From assembly GCF_029542785.1 (NCBI RefSeq), contig NC_083375.1, positions 434,001 to 498,000 on the forward strand: DNA of 64,000 bases, given 5' to 3'. Origin of the DNA: Malassezia japonica. Its lineage: Eukaryota; Basidiomycota; Malasseziomycetes; Malasseziales; Malasseziaceae. Under the pieces are notes generated by a model that had not been told where the DNA came from, did no database searches, and saw nothing but the letters and a program-made list of their open reading frames with translations. Made by a program: the position numbers and the translations under genes. Shown piece after piece: positions 21,516-31,247 of the stretch (position 1 is the stretch's first letter; the number at the start of each line of letters is the position of its first letter).

Positions 21516-22808
21516 ATGGTCGGGCCACCAAAGTTAGACCTGATGAGGTCCGTGGCCAAATGGGGGCGCACGTTAGATGCGCTCTCAGGCATGCGCCACC
21601 AAGCCTCTCCACAGCAAGGACGTATGGGGTATGCACGCCTGCGCACGGACGCTCCCCCAGGCGCCGCGCTGAAGCAGGCACGGCGTTTGCGCTCCTTGTC
21701 CCGTATGGGGCGCTACATGTCCTACACTCTCGAGCAGATTGCTCCGGTGTGGAAGGGAGCGCTACGCGTCTTTTCGCCGTCGCACGCCGCGCAGACGGCG
21801 ACGCGCATGCCGTCGCGTCCGGGCTTTGTGCCGGAACACTATGGCCTTTCGAGCCGCGGAACGCGCCTGGGCAACTTTGCACTGATGCGTGCGCGCCTCC
21901 CGCGTGGACCCTCGCTGGCACCGTCCATGCGCCATGGGCCGGGCCTTCAGTCTGCACGCTCGTTTTCGTCGGGACCCCAAGGCGCACGACTCTTTGAAAA
22001 CATGATTACCAATGCCCCGCTCGCTCTGCGTGCGGCCGGCTGCGATATCGACAAGGACTGGAACCGCAAGGCTACGCATGCCACGCCGGCGTTTGCGTAT
22101 GCGATGGATGCCCAGCGCTGGGGCTTGCAGTGCTCCCAGCGCGCGCTCGAGATGGCCGTCGCCTCGGCGAACGCTGCGATGGGCGTGTGGCACGAAAAGC
22201 CCAAGGCCGCCGTGCCGGAGCGTATCCAGACCGTGGAAGAGTACACACCGAGCGCATACGATCTCGACCTCCTGTTCCCGATGCCGGTCACGTCGCGCCC
22301 GAGCTCAAAGCTGGTCACGACAATGCACGTCCCTCTCGAGCCCGACATAGGCAGCATCCTCGAGCGGGGTCAAGCGGTCGAGACGTATGCGTCTTTGGAG
22401 GATTCATGGACTGCAACGGGCATGCTGGACAGCACCGTACGCGAGAGGCTCCATGCGATTCATGCAGCCTACAGCGCACACGAGCAGCGGCTCACCGCAC
22501 TCGAACAGGTGCTGCGCGGCCGTGGAATCTGGCCCAGCGACCTCGATGTGTCGGCTATGCTTACTTCGTCTAGTCTACGTCAGCCGCTCGTGCTCGAAAT
22601 CGAGTTCGAGGGGTGGTCGAGGGACGAGGTGCAGCGCATGCTTGAGTACCATCTTGGCTCGTGCGAGTGGTGCTCCTTGTCCGAGACGCGGTGCGAGCCG
22701 GATCTCTTCTATGGGCCTCCGGATGCACCGAATGCTGAATTGGATATGCTCGACGCTTATCTCTATGGCACGGAACAGCGCCGCCGCCGCATGCAGAATG
22801 CCGTTTAA
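21516..22808 (+). CDS. Hypothetical protein of unknown function
   Basis: Single open frame of 430 residues; I do not recognise it. The N-terminal ~150 residues are basic and low in acidic residues (RxxS/RR rich), compatible with a presequence or disordered region, and include RSFSSGPQGARLFEN. The C-terminal half is more ordered and acidic, with QPLVLEIEFEGWSRDEVQRML followed by HLGSCEWCSLSETR, which looks like a conserved core. A CxxC pair is present, but there is no clear zinc finger. A 172-bp spacer precedes it and its stop lies 57 bp before RAM2. Confidence 0.6.
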   Translation: MVGPPKLDLMRSVAKWGRTLDALSGMRHQASPQQGRMGYARLRTDAPPGAALKQARRLRSLSRMGRYMSYTLEQIAPVWKGALRVFSPSHAAQTATRMPSRPGFVPEHYGLSSRGTRLGNFALMRARLPRGPSLAPSMRHGPGLQSARSFSSGPQGARLFENMITNAPLALRAAGCDIDKDWNRKATHATPAFAYAMDAQRWGLQCSQRALEMAVASANAAMGVWHEKPKAAVPERIQTVEEYTPSAYDLDLLFPMPVTSRPSSKLVTTMHVPLEPDIGSILERGQAVETYASLEDSWTATGMLDSTVRERLHAIHAAYSAHEQRLTALEQVLRGRGIWPSDLDVSAMLTSSSLRQPLVLEIEFEGWSRDEVQRMLEYHLGSCEWCSLSETRCEPDLFYGPPDAPNAELDMLDAYLYGTEQRRRRMQNAV

Positions 22809-22865
22809 TCTTTGTTCGTAGCTCGTGAAAGAAAGTGTTCCTTTGTCCTCCACATTCACACAGCC

Positions 22866-24039
22866 ATGGTGGCCATCGCGGAGCTGCAGGGCGACGACCA
22901 CGATATGGCTGCGCAAGAATCGGTGTGGGCAGACGTTACGCCTGTGCCCCAGGTGGATGGCCCCGAGCCACTGTGCCCCATCATGTATGACCCGGACTGT
23001 AGGTGGCTCCGCTCACCCAGACACCAAGGCCATGGACCTGTTTCGCGCTTTGAAGCAGATGCGTCCTAACGGCGTCGAGGCATCCGAGCGCGCGCTCGCG
23101 CTCACCGAGCATCTGATCTACCTGAACCCCGCCAACTATAGCGTGTGGCAGTACCGCGCACAGGTCTTGCTCGAGATGGCGGCCTCGGACGCTTCGCACC
23201 AGCGCCTGCGCGACGAGCTCGACTTTATGGACGAGTTTGCGCAGGGCAATATGAAAAACTACCAGATCTGGTAGGTCGCACATCTTACCCAGGCAACACC
23301 GCCGTGTGATTGTTTCGGTGCTCGGCGATCCGAGCCGCGAACTTGCGTTTACCAGCACCGTCTTGGACCTCGACAGCAAGAACTACCACACGTGGGCCTA
23401 CCGCCAGTGGGTGCTTGCACACTTTGGCGGTCTGCACAAGCACGACAACAAGGTGGAAGCACCAGGTGCAGGCGCGTTTCCGGCACTATGGGACGGCGAG
23501 CTCGCGTATGTTGACAATATGCTCGAGGCGGACGTGCGCAACAACAGTGCCTACAACCACCGCTGGTTCTGTGTGTGGGGCCGGCTCTTAGAAGGGCGCA
23601 TTGTCCCGCCTGAGCTTGAGGCAAAGCGCCAAGAAGAGATCGACTATGCCCTCAACAAGATTGCCGTTGCGCCGAACAATGCGAGCCCGTGGAACTACTT
23701 GCGGGGGTACGTCGCTCGACTGACGCAGCGTGTGCACAGCCCTGACGCCCCGTGTACCGATGCACACGATCGATGGCCGCGTCCTCTCCTATATTCCCCA
23801 ACCCGACCACGAGCGTGCGGCGCAGCAGCCCGAGGTCGACGAGGCCGGCAAGACGCCAGCACATGCACTCGAGTGGTTGCTGGACAGCGCTGCTGAGCGT
23901 ATCAAGGCCGGCGACGCCACGCTCAGGCCTACGTGTAGTGCAGTACGTGCTTTTCCTAACGCAGCTCCTAGCGCGCCTCGCGCACGCGGACCCCGCACGA
24001 ACCAAGTACTGGCAGTTCCGCCAAGCCGCCTTGCCGTAG
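22866..24039 (+). CDS. RAM2: Protein farnesyltransferase / geranylgeranyltransferase I alpha subunit
   Basis: The shared alpha subunit of the CaaX prenyltransferases. Five exons and four 22-nt introns (22999-23020, 23271-23292, 23707-23728, 23943-23964) give 361 residues. Splicing restores the prenyltransferase alpha repeats: AMDLFRALKQ, NPANYSVWQYRAQVLL, MKNYQIWQHRRVIV, LDSKNYHTWAYRQWVL, NNSAYNHRWFCVWG and NNASPWNYLRG. The end DPARTKYWQFRQ matches family C-termini. A CaaX substrate candidate is encoded at 16067-16943. The TAG stop is followed immediately by ATG at 24040, in frame with the next gene. Confidence 0.93.
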
Positions 24040-24063
24040 ATGTGGAGGCGTCTCTTGGCCATC

Positions 24064-24987
24064 ATGCAGGGATTCAATAGTAGGTCGTGTCGCTGAACAA
24101 AGTGGGGCGGTACCGCCCTTATGACGAGGATTATCGCGAGGTGAAGAAGAAGAGTGGCATTTCGAAGCAGAATCCCGGGACGAGGGTCGTGCGGTGTACG
24201 TCGCGTTGCTGACGCAGTCGAGCTCCCGTTCAATATCTGGTGGTACGTGCCACAGCTTATGCAGCGGCTCGTGCAATAACCATATCGGCCAAGGTGTTCG
24301 ATACAATGCACACAAGACACAGGTAGGCAACTACTACAGCACGCCCATCTGGGCGTTTCGGTGCAAGTGTCACCTGTGCCAGAACTGGTTCGAGATCCGG
24401 ACCGACCCCCAAGTACGTCGCCTTGCTCACGCAGAATACGCGTTATGTGATCGAGTCTGGCGCGCGGCAGCAGCTCCAGGACTGGGACCCCGAGGAGCAC
24501 GGTGGCCACCCCATCCACGGTACGTCGTACCCCTAACCCAGACCCCGATGCACCGAACGAGGACGGGGCCTTTTCGCAGCTTGAAAAGACCAAGACACGC
24601 CAAAAAGACGGCGCAAAGCGCCAAGCGCGCATCGAGGAGCTCGAGGACCACTCTGCCGAGCGTTGGTCGGACCCCTACACGATCAATGCCGAGCTGCGCA
24701 AATCGTTCCGTATCGAAAAGAAGGCGCGTATTGAGCGTGCGGAGCGCGATGCATCGCTGCGTGAGCGGATCGGGTGGAGCGAGGACATGCCGCTGGTCGG
24801 CGAGTCTTCTGGCCTTGCGACGCCCGACGTGCGGCGCGAGTGGAGCGAGGCGCGCGATGCGCCTCGTTCCCCGAGGCGTTCCTCGACAACCACGCTCAAG
24901 CGGCGAGCGGCTCGTGCGCCGCGCATGAGCGCAGCTGCACGTAACCTTGCCGGGCAGATTCTAGCGCCAGGTCGTGCGAAGCGATAA
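24064..24987 (+). CDS. Yju2/CWC16 family splicing factor (CCDC130/Saf4-like)
   Basis: A zinc-containing spliceosomal protein; its family promotes the branching step. Six exons, with introns of 23 nt (24080-24102, CAAAG acceptor) and four of 22 nt (24196-24217, 24243-24264, 24413-24434, 24520-24541). The spliced protein has 270 residues and starts MQGFNMGRYRPYD. It shows FELPFNIWCGSCNNHIGQGVRYNA, KTQVGNYYSTPIWAFRCKCHLC and IRTDPQNTRYVIESGA, with the two CxxC-type pairs that bind zinc. The C-terminal third is charged and disordered. An ATG at 24040, directly after the RAM2 stop, would add eight residues. Confidence 0.93.
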
Positions 24988-25020
24988 CGATGCAAGCTAT
25001 CAGGCTCTATACCATGTAAA

Positions 25021-25756
25021 TTAAACGAGCTTCGCCTTGTCCGCCTTCTGCGGTGCAGCTTCCGGCACAGTGCCAGTCGGGATGATGGAGCCGACCTTGA
25101 GGCCGGTGCTCTTCTCGACGTTTTGGATGCCCGAGGAGATCGCATCCTTGGTTTGGTAGCCGGCCATCTCGAGGTGCGACACACCCGTACCCCACTTCTC
25201 CTTGATCGTGTTCCAGGCCGACTGGCGCTTCTGGCTCAGCTCCGGGAACTTCTTCTGCTCGATCGACTCGTAGTAGTTCGCCGTGTTCTCCGCAGTGTGG
25301 GGCAGGAAGTATTTGAGCGAGAGCGCAAAGACGACCGGAGGGGTGATCCAGCGGATCGGGAAGGAGCCTGCGTTAGCTCATCAAACGTACGGTGCCGCGT
25401 GAAGACCATGCTCGCGAGCGTCGCAACACCCACGTAGAGGCCGTTGGGCGTCAGCGACTCGTCCTTCGCAACGAGCTTGTCGAGGCGGTCTGTGTCAGGA
25501 ATGCGACGTACTTTCGACCTTGTGTTCCGTCTGCACCACGCGGTCCACACCCGAGCGCACCGTCTGGAGCGCATCGCGCGTGTAGCCCTGCACGGCATGG
25601 CGGATGTTGCCGATCTGGCGCTCGAGCTCCGTCTCGGTCTCGACGACAACGAGGGGCTTATCCGACTCAGGATACACAGAGAGCTTCTCCTGCACGAAAT
25701 CAACTGGTTAGCACGTATTCTCATCGCGCCGCACTACGCACCGACTGCTGAGGCAT
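25021..25756 (-). CDS. MICOS complex subunit MIC26/MIC27 (apolipoprotein O-like)
   Basis: An inner-mitochondrial-membrane protein that helps form cristae junctions. Clear introns are 25511-25490 (22 nt) and 25390-25368 (23 nt). They restore TEHKVENRLDKLVAKDESLTP and FTRHRSFPIRWITPPVVFALSLKYFLPHTAENTANYYESIE, the two membrane segments and loop typical of the family. The first intron is ambiguous. It starts after ATGCCTCAGCAGTCG with donor GTGCGT and ends either at 25690 (52 nt) or, with a weaker donor, spans 25737-25704 (34 nt). The longer choice gives 212 residues. It faces CSN2 across 111 bp. Confidence 0.87.
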
Positions 25757-25867
25757 GGCGGTTCACAAGCGCCGTCCGATCCCGACAGGCGTCGCTCCAC
25801 GGCCCGGCGAAATAAATGCGTAAATCCCCGATAGGTCGCGTCCTGCGACCGTGCGCATCGAGCGAGG

Positions 25868-27421
25868 ATGTCGGACGATGACGTACGTAGCGTGTGCTCA
25901 CGCAGTTTATGATGGATGATGCGCTGGAGGAGGTATGCAGAGAGGCTTATGCAGGATTACGACTTTGAATATGAGGAGGATGACGACGATCAGGACGCGG
26001 ACGCGTACATCGAGAACAAGTACTACAACGCCAAAGGTGCGTCGCGCGACTCACACAGCCATCAAAGGCGAGAAACCGGACGAGGCGATAAGTGAGCTAC
26101 AAGATATCTTGGATGCCGAGACTGATATGACCGAATGGCACGTTGCCTCACTGACGCAGGGGTTTCAAGGCGTTGAAGCAGCAGACCAAGATCAACTTTC
26201 ACCGCGGCCGCCACGAAGAGGCGCTGCGCTCCTACCGCGCGCTGCTCAAGTATACCAAGTCGGCCGTGACGCGTAACTATACGTATGTGATTCGACTTAT
26301 GCAGGGAGAAATCGGTCAACTCCATTCTCGACTATGTCTCGGCGTCTTCGGCGACGCTCGCGATCCTCGAGTCGTTTTACAGCGCAACGGACGAGGTGCT
26401 GGCAGCGACGCAGAGCGACCGCCTCAATATGAAAATCAAGCTGAAGCTTGCACGGCTATGGCTCTCGCGGAAAGAGTGGACGCGCCTCGTGGATGTAGGT
26501 TCCTGTGCTCACCCAGATCCTCCGCGAGCTGCGCACGGGCGACTTTGCGAGCGATACGGGTGATGGCCAGTCCCAAGGCACGCTTCTCCTCGAGTTGCTT
26601 GCGCTCGAGGTGCAAATGTACCGCGAGATGGGCAACATGAAAAAGGTCAAGGTAGGTCCCTTTTGCCAACACAGGACACCTATCAAGCTGCGATGCGCAT
26701 CAAGAATGCGATCCCCCATCCCCGTACCATGGGTATCATCCGCGAGAGTGGCGGAAAGATGCACATGTCCGAGAGTACGTCGCGCCGCTCACACAGAAAA
26801 CTGGGAGGCTGCCCAAGTCGACTTTTTCCAAGCCTTTCGCAGCTACGATGAGGCAGGGAGCCCCTTGCGCATCCAGGTGCTCAAGTACCTTGTACTGGCG
26901 CACATGCTGACCGGCAATGACGTCAACCCCTTTGACTCACAGGAGACCAAGCCCTACCGCGAGGACCCGAACATCATCGCCATGACGTCGCTGGTCGACG
27001 CGTACCAACGGCGCGACATCCAAGAGGCCGAGCGGATCGTGGAAGAAAATCACGCCACCCTCACCGAAGACGAATTCATTTCGGAGTTTATCGCCGACGT
27101 GCTCAAAGAGTTGCGAATCCAGTACCTCATCGATGTCGTACGCCCCTATGGCTCGATCCAGCTAGCCACACTGTCCAGGGTGCGTAATTTTTGCTGACGC
27201 AGCTTCTCCGCCGGCCCCTCAACGAGGTTACGTCATTGGTTCTGATGTTGATCCTCGATGGCCGCATCCAGGGCCGCATGGATGAACAAGCGTCCACGCT
27301 AGAGCTTGCCAAGCTTTCCGATTCGCTCGCACATCACCAGCGCGAGGCACTTGGCCATTGGAGCGAACAGCTCGAGCATCTAGCTATCGCTATTTCGGGA
27401 AAGCAGGGTATGTGGCTGTGA
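25868..27421 (+). CDS. CSN2: COP9 signalosome subunit 2
   Basis: A PCI-domain scaffold of the complex that removes Nedd8 from cullins. Ten exons give 450 residues. Introns: 25883-25905 (23), 25933-25954, 26037-26058, 26138-26159, 26283-26304, 26495-26516, 26652-26674 (23), 26775-26796 and 27180-27202 (23); the unmarked ones are 22 nt. Landmarks only appear when spliced: ENKYYNAKA, EWGFKALKQQTKINF, SAVTRNYTEKSVNSILDY, AIPHPRTMGIIRESGGKMH and NPFDSQETKPY. The fourth intron begins GC rather than GT. The end is uncertain: a possible 21-nt intron at 27404-27424 would replace GMWL with a ~38-residue extension ending at 27543. Confidence 0.93.
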
Positions 27422-27816
27422 TCACCAGATTCTGACGTGCGCGTGCAGCCAACCGAGCCTTCCATTAAGGTACTCGCGCCAGTAGAGTGGCTCGTAGATG
27501 TTCATCCAGACTCGCTTCCCCGCACCGATCAAAGTCACGTGTAGACAAAAAGAGACTCCACACTGCACAAAAGACCAGTGGAGTGCCGTCTGAGGGCGTT
27601 GAGCATCTACGATGCGTGCGCGGTCTTTCTGCTGTGCAGCGACAGCCCGTGCAGGAAACACTTATAATTCAGCAATGTGACTCCCTCCGTCCTTCACCTA
27701 CTCCCTCTTCACACTCCCGGTTCTGGCAACCGGACACACCGTCTCCCTAGCGACTTTGGTACAGCGTTGACCGCGTACTCCCAACTTATACTACCTTCTT
27801 TCCTAATCCTGTCGCT
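27422..27816. other. Spacer upstream of the secreted Kre9-like gene
   Basis: 395 bp. The first ~120 bp could be a C-terminal CSN2 extension if the optional last intron is used. The rest shows no supported gene; it becomes C/T-rich toward the start codon at 27817 (CTTATACTACC, then TTTCCTAATCC), as in strongly expressed fungal promoters. Confidence 0.5.
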
Positions 27817-30438
27817 ATGCAGTACAGCTTCATCCCCGCTTTCATCACCGCCACTGGCATGCTGGCCAATGCTGCCCCTGTGAGCAAGGCCGCCTCGAAC
27901 GGTGTTGTTCCCCAGGCCCCCGCCGCGACTCGCCCTGGTCACTCCTTCAACGTGACCTGGCAGCCGGACGTCTCGGGTTCTTCCGACTGGAAGAAGATGG
28001 ACATTTCGCTCGTTGAGATCAACGGTCAGGACAAGCACGTCGTGAAGAAGATCGCTTCGGGTGTCGATGGCACCAGCGCCCACAACAACACCCTCCTCGC
28101 CAAGGCCCCGGCCAAGGTGAACAACAAGAACCAGTACGCTCTGGTCTTCTCGCACGGTCAGGAGAAGAAGGTGTCGCCCAAGTTCGTCATTGAGAACAAG
28201 GACAGCACCTACCACACCCAGGCCCGCCGCGCCCACCACTCGTCGTCGTCGTCGGCTGACAGCGAGGAGACCTCGACTTCGTCGGGCCGCTCTGCTCTGT
28301 CGCACAACTCGAACGACCAAATGGTGCAGGCCGACGGTCCTTGGGGCTTCTCTCTCCCTGAGTCGGCCCAGGGCACTGGCTCGACCTCGGGCAACAACGG
28401 CCAGAGCGGCAGCTCGGGCAGCTCGAACAGCAACAACCTCCAGGCGCTGAACGATGCCACGAACGCGCAGTCTGACGGCCAGAATGCTCTTACTGGCTCG
28501 GACAGCCCCAACATGGTGGACCAGATCCTGAGCAGCGGCTCCTCCAACTCGGGCTCCTCCGGCTCGCAAGGCAGCAGCAACGGCAACAGCGACAGCCAGC
28601 CCGGCCTTGTGCTCAACATCGGTGGCCAGCACTACGCTTCCGACTCGCCCCAGGCTACCTCGGCTGTGCGTGCTGCGCTGCAATCGGCCTCGTCCTCGGC
28701 GTCGAGCACTGGCTCGGGCTCGGGCTCGGGCTCGCAGGGCCACAACTTCCGTGTGAACCAGGCTAGCTCGGGTAACAACCTCGAGCTGCCTACGGACACG
28801 GACAGCGTGCTGCACAGCACCTCGCGCCACGGTGTCCACGGCACGAGCGCCGGTCGCCAGGCGATTGCCTCGAACGGTCGCCACTCGAACAGCACTGGCA
28901 ACAACCAGGCTGCTGGTGTCGCTGGTGGTGACCTGACCAACTCGTACCCTGAGCAGCCCACCGGCAAGCACCACGGCAAGCACCACAGCAAGCACAACGC
29001 CACTTCCTCGGCTACCGGCAAGCACCACGGCAAGCACAACGCTACTGCCTCGGCCTCTGGCAAGCACCACGGCAACGCCACTGCCACTGGTAAGCACAAC
29101 GCCAAGGCTGCGGTTGCTGGCAAGCACCACGCCAACGCCACGTCGACTGGCAGCAAGAAGCACCATGGCAAGACCAAGCTGGCCTCGGGCTCGAGCTCCG
29201 CCTCGGGCTCTGGCTCGGCTACTGGCTCGGCCTCGGGCGCTTCGACGGGTGCTTCGACTGGTGCCTCGTCCGCCTCGAGCGACAGCCCCGCTGCCTCGCA
29301 GGGCGACTGGAGCACCGTCTCGGACTCGGGCAACCAGGGCTTCCAGTCCGCTACCCAGGCCAGCTCGTCGGCTGCCCCCACGGACTCGGCTTCGTCGTCT
29401 GGCTCGGCCGCTGCCGCCCCGAGCGTTGCCTCGGACCCCGCTGCGAAGCGTGGTCTGTTCAAGCGCTCGGACGACAGCTGGCTGAACAGCGCTGCCGGCC
29501 GCGTCGCCGCTGCTGCCACCGGCTCGTGGGACGCTGCCAGCTCGGCTGTTGGCAACGCCACCCGCCACGGCCACAACCACTCGTCGACTGGCTCGGGCTC
29601 GGGCTCGGCTAGTGCTTCCTCGACTGGCGGCCGCCACCACTCGGTGTCGCCCCTGTTCGGTGTGCACAGCGACTCGAACAGCTCGTCGCCTTCGTCGGTT
29701 GCCACTGGTGCTTCGTCCGCGACCTCGGGCGCGGCGGACGCCACCGGCTCGTCGTCGGGTTCCGCTGATGCCACTGGCTCGTCGTCGGGCTCCGCTGATG
29801 CTACTGGCTCCGCGTCGGATGCTGCAGACGCTACCGGCTCCTCGTCGGCCGCCTCGGGCTCGAGCTCGAGCAGCCCCTCGTCGAGCGGCAGTGCCTCGCA
29901 CTCGCGTCACCACGGCCAGGCCTCCAGCACCGGCTCTGCCTCGGAGTCGGCCTCGGGTGTCACTGCTAACGGTGTGCCTTCTGAGTCGGCCTCGAGCACC
30001 AGCTCGGGCTCCGAGTCGTCTTCGCCGTCGAGCAGCCACTCGCGCAGCCGTGCCTCGCACACTGGTTCTGCCTCGAACGGCCGCCTGACGCGCTCGCGCG
30101 CCTCGCACGCCTCGCCGACCTCCTCGGCCTCGCACCACCGTGGCCAGCAGGCCGCGACGGTTGTGAACAGCCAGGGCAGCAGCGGCGACCTGGACGGTGC
30201 CGAGACCCGCTCGCGCTCGTCGCCCCAGGGTGCTACCCAGGACTCTGACGGCAGCGACCTCCAGCAGATCCTTGCCCAGGGTCTCCTTGGTGGCTCGGGT
30301 CTGTCGCAGGACCAGATCAGCTCCTACTACCAGCAGCAGCAGCAGCACAACAGCGCTGGTCACCGCAACAACCACGAGCAGTACTCGGTCTCGCTCCACG
30401 CTCACCGCGGCCAGCAGAGTGTGTCGGCCAGCTACTAA
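27817..30438 (+). CDS. Large secreted Ser/Gly/His-rich protein with an N-terminal Kre9/Knh1-type domain
   Basis: Intron-free, 873 residues. A signal peptide (MQYSFIPAFITATGMLANA) precedes an Ig-like Kre9/Knh1 domain (about residues 30-125: HSFNVTWQPDVS...MDISLVEI...YALVFSHG). The remainder is low complexity: Ser/Gly linkers, a Lys/His repeat block near residues 382-452 with NAT sequons, ADATGSSSGS repeats near 640-675, and a poly-Gln end. Dibasic KR sites (AAKRGLFKRS) near residue 548 suit Kex2-type cleavage. No GPI tail is seen. Codons are almost all C- or G-ending, which suggests high expression. It is likely a wall-associated secreted protein. Confidence 0.82.
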   Translation: MQYSFIPAFITATGMLANAAPVSKAASNGVVPQAPAATRPGHSFNVTWQPDVSGSSDWKKMDISLVEINGQDKHVVKKIASGVDGTSAHNNTLLAKAPAKVNNKNQYALVFSHGQEKKVSPKFVIENKDSTYHTQARRAHHSSSSSADSEETSTSSGRSALSHNSNDQMVQADGPWGFSLPESAQGTGSTSGNNGQSGSSGSSNSNNLQALNDATNAQSDGQNALTGSDSPNMVDQILSSGSSNSGSSGSQGSSNGNSDSQPGLVLNIGGQHYASDSPQATSAVRAALQSASSSASSTGSGSGSGSQGHNFRVNQASSGNNLELPTDTDSVLHSTSRHGVHGTSAGRQAIASNGRHSNSTGNNQAAGVAGGDLTNSYPEQPTGKHHGKHHSKHNATSSATGKHHGKHNATASASGKHHGNATATGKHNAKAAVAGKHHANATSTGSKKHHGKTKLASGSSSASGSGSATGSASGASTGASTGASSASSDSPAASQGDWSTVSDSGNQGFQSATQASSSAAPTDSASSSGSAAAAPSVASDPAAKRGLFKRSDDSWLNSAAGRVAAAATGSWDAASSAVGNATRHGHNHSSTGSGSGSASASSTGGRHHSVSPLFGVHSDSNSSSPSSVATGASSATSGAADATGSSSGSADATGSSSGSADATGSASDAADATGSSSAASGSSSSSPSSSGSASHSRHHGQASSTGSASESASGVTANGVPSESASSTSSGSESSSPSSSHSRSRASHTGSASNGRLTRSRASHASPTSSASHHRGQQAATVVNSQGSSGDLDGAETRSRSSPQGATQDSDGSDLQQILAQGLLGGSGLSQDQISSYYQQQQQHNSAGHRNNHEQYSVSLHAHRGQQSVSASY
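28963..29175 (+). repeat. Imperfect GKHHGKHN-type Lys/His repeats
   Basis: About six units based on GKHH(G)KHNATxxAT sit inside the secreted protein. The spaced His pairs could bind metal or pH-switch the charge; that is inference. The encoding units are variations on GGCAAGCACCACGGC. Confidence 0.8.
29733..29842 (+). repeat. ADATGSSSGS-type tandem repeats
   Basis: About four 30-bp units (GCTGATGCCACTGGCTCGTC-like) encode ADATGSSSGS, ADATGSASDA and related decapeptides in the Ser-rich tail. Confidence 0.75.
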
Positions 30439-30536
30439 GTTGGCACATCCCCCTCCCCTTAAGCTTTCTGCAACTTTTCTCTTGACATAGTCTGTCAGTC
30501 AGTATACTATTTTGAATACAATTTGTAAATTCTTTT

Positions 30537-31199
30537 CTACAAACGCGGCGTCTCGCCAGTACCCATTGGACCCAGGTAAGGCTTGTGGAAGAACGCGGCC
30601 AGGAACTCGAAATGGTCCACACCAAAGACCTGCGTCGTCTCGCCGTCCTCACGCGTAGCGACGAACCACGGGAAACCAAACGTGCCTTCCTCTACAAGCT
30701 TCTCGCTTTCGCCACGCAACAAGTGACGGCCGTCGCGCGAGCCGGCAAACTCGAGGAGCTGCGCGAGGTCCGACTCGTTGCCCTTAAAGAAGGACTCAGC
30801 CATGGCCTGGATCTGCTCGGCATTCTGGAGCGGCTGGCCGTCGCGCCAGATCGTGTTGAAGCTCGCTTCGAGGAGCTTGTCGAACTGCCCGGGCGCCTTG
30901 TCTTTCGCGGCGCGCAAGAATCCCATCAGGAACATCGTGGGAAACGGAAAATTGCTAGGGAACTGCAACTTGGTGCCAAACATGCGGTCCGCGTAGCTCA
31001 GCTCGCGGAACATATGCGCACCTTTGTTCGGCACGGTAACCGGCGGCTTGTTATTGGCAAACTTCATGACATAGTCCAGACTACGCGGCAGGAAGTCGAC
31101 CTGGACGTTCCACACCTTCTCATAGCGCTTTACCACATTGTATGCAATGTACGACCACGGGCTCACGCAGTCAAAGTAAAACTGAATTTGGTTCGGCAT
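30537..31199 (-). CDS. Glutathione S-transferase kappa / DsbA-fold oxidoreductase
   Basis: Intron-free, 220 residues. It starts MPNQIQFYFDCVSPWSYIAY; the SPWSY Ser is the glutathione-activating residue of kappa-class GSTs and 2-hydroxychromene-carboxylate isomerases. FPTMFLMGFLRAA and GTFGFPWFVAT (cis-Pro region) complete the thioredoxin-like fold with its helical insertion. The end VFGVDHFEFLAAFF is typical. It is probably peroxisomal or mitochondrial by family habit, but the final residues ETPRL are not a clean SKL-type signal. It lies 48 bp from the divergent TatD gene. Confidence 0.9.
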   Translation of the reverse strand: MPNQIQFYFDCVSPWSYIAYNVVKRYEKVWNVQVDFLPRSLDYVMKFANNKPPVTVPNKGAHMFRELSYADRMFGTKLQFPSNFPFPTMFLMGFLRAAKDKAPGQFDKLLEASFNTIWRDGQPLQNAEQIQAMAESFFKGNESDLAQLLEFAGSRDGRHLLRGESEKLVEEGTFGFPWFVATREDGETTQVFGVDHFEFLAAFFHKPYLGPMGTGETPRL

Positions 31200-31247
31200 C
31201 GTCGTACGGAGTTAGCGGAGGGTTGGGAAGTGGAGGTTAGTGCGGGG

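Noticed and set aside
28632..29774. A second long antisense frame (380 codons) in the same gene
   Set aside because: Same cause; it mirrors the Ser/Ala repeats as Glu/Pro/Ala runs and lacks independent support.
27709..30405. An 898-codon open frame antisense to the secreted Kre9-like gene
   Set aside because: It is a by-product of extreme C/G-ending codon bias and repeats in the sense gene; the translation is Arg/Val/Ala low complexity, has no motif, and begins in the promoter of the real gene.
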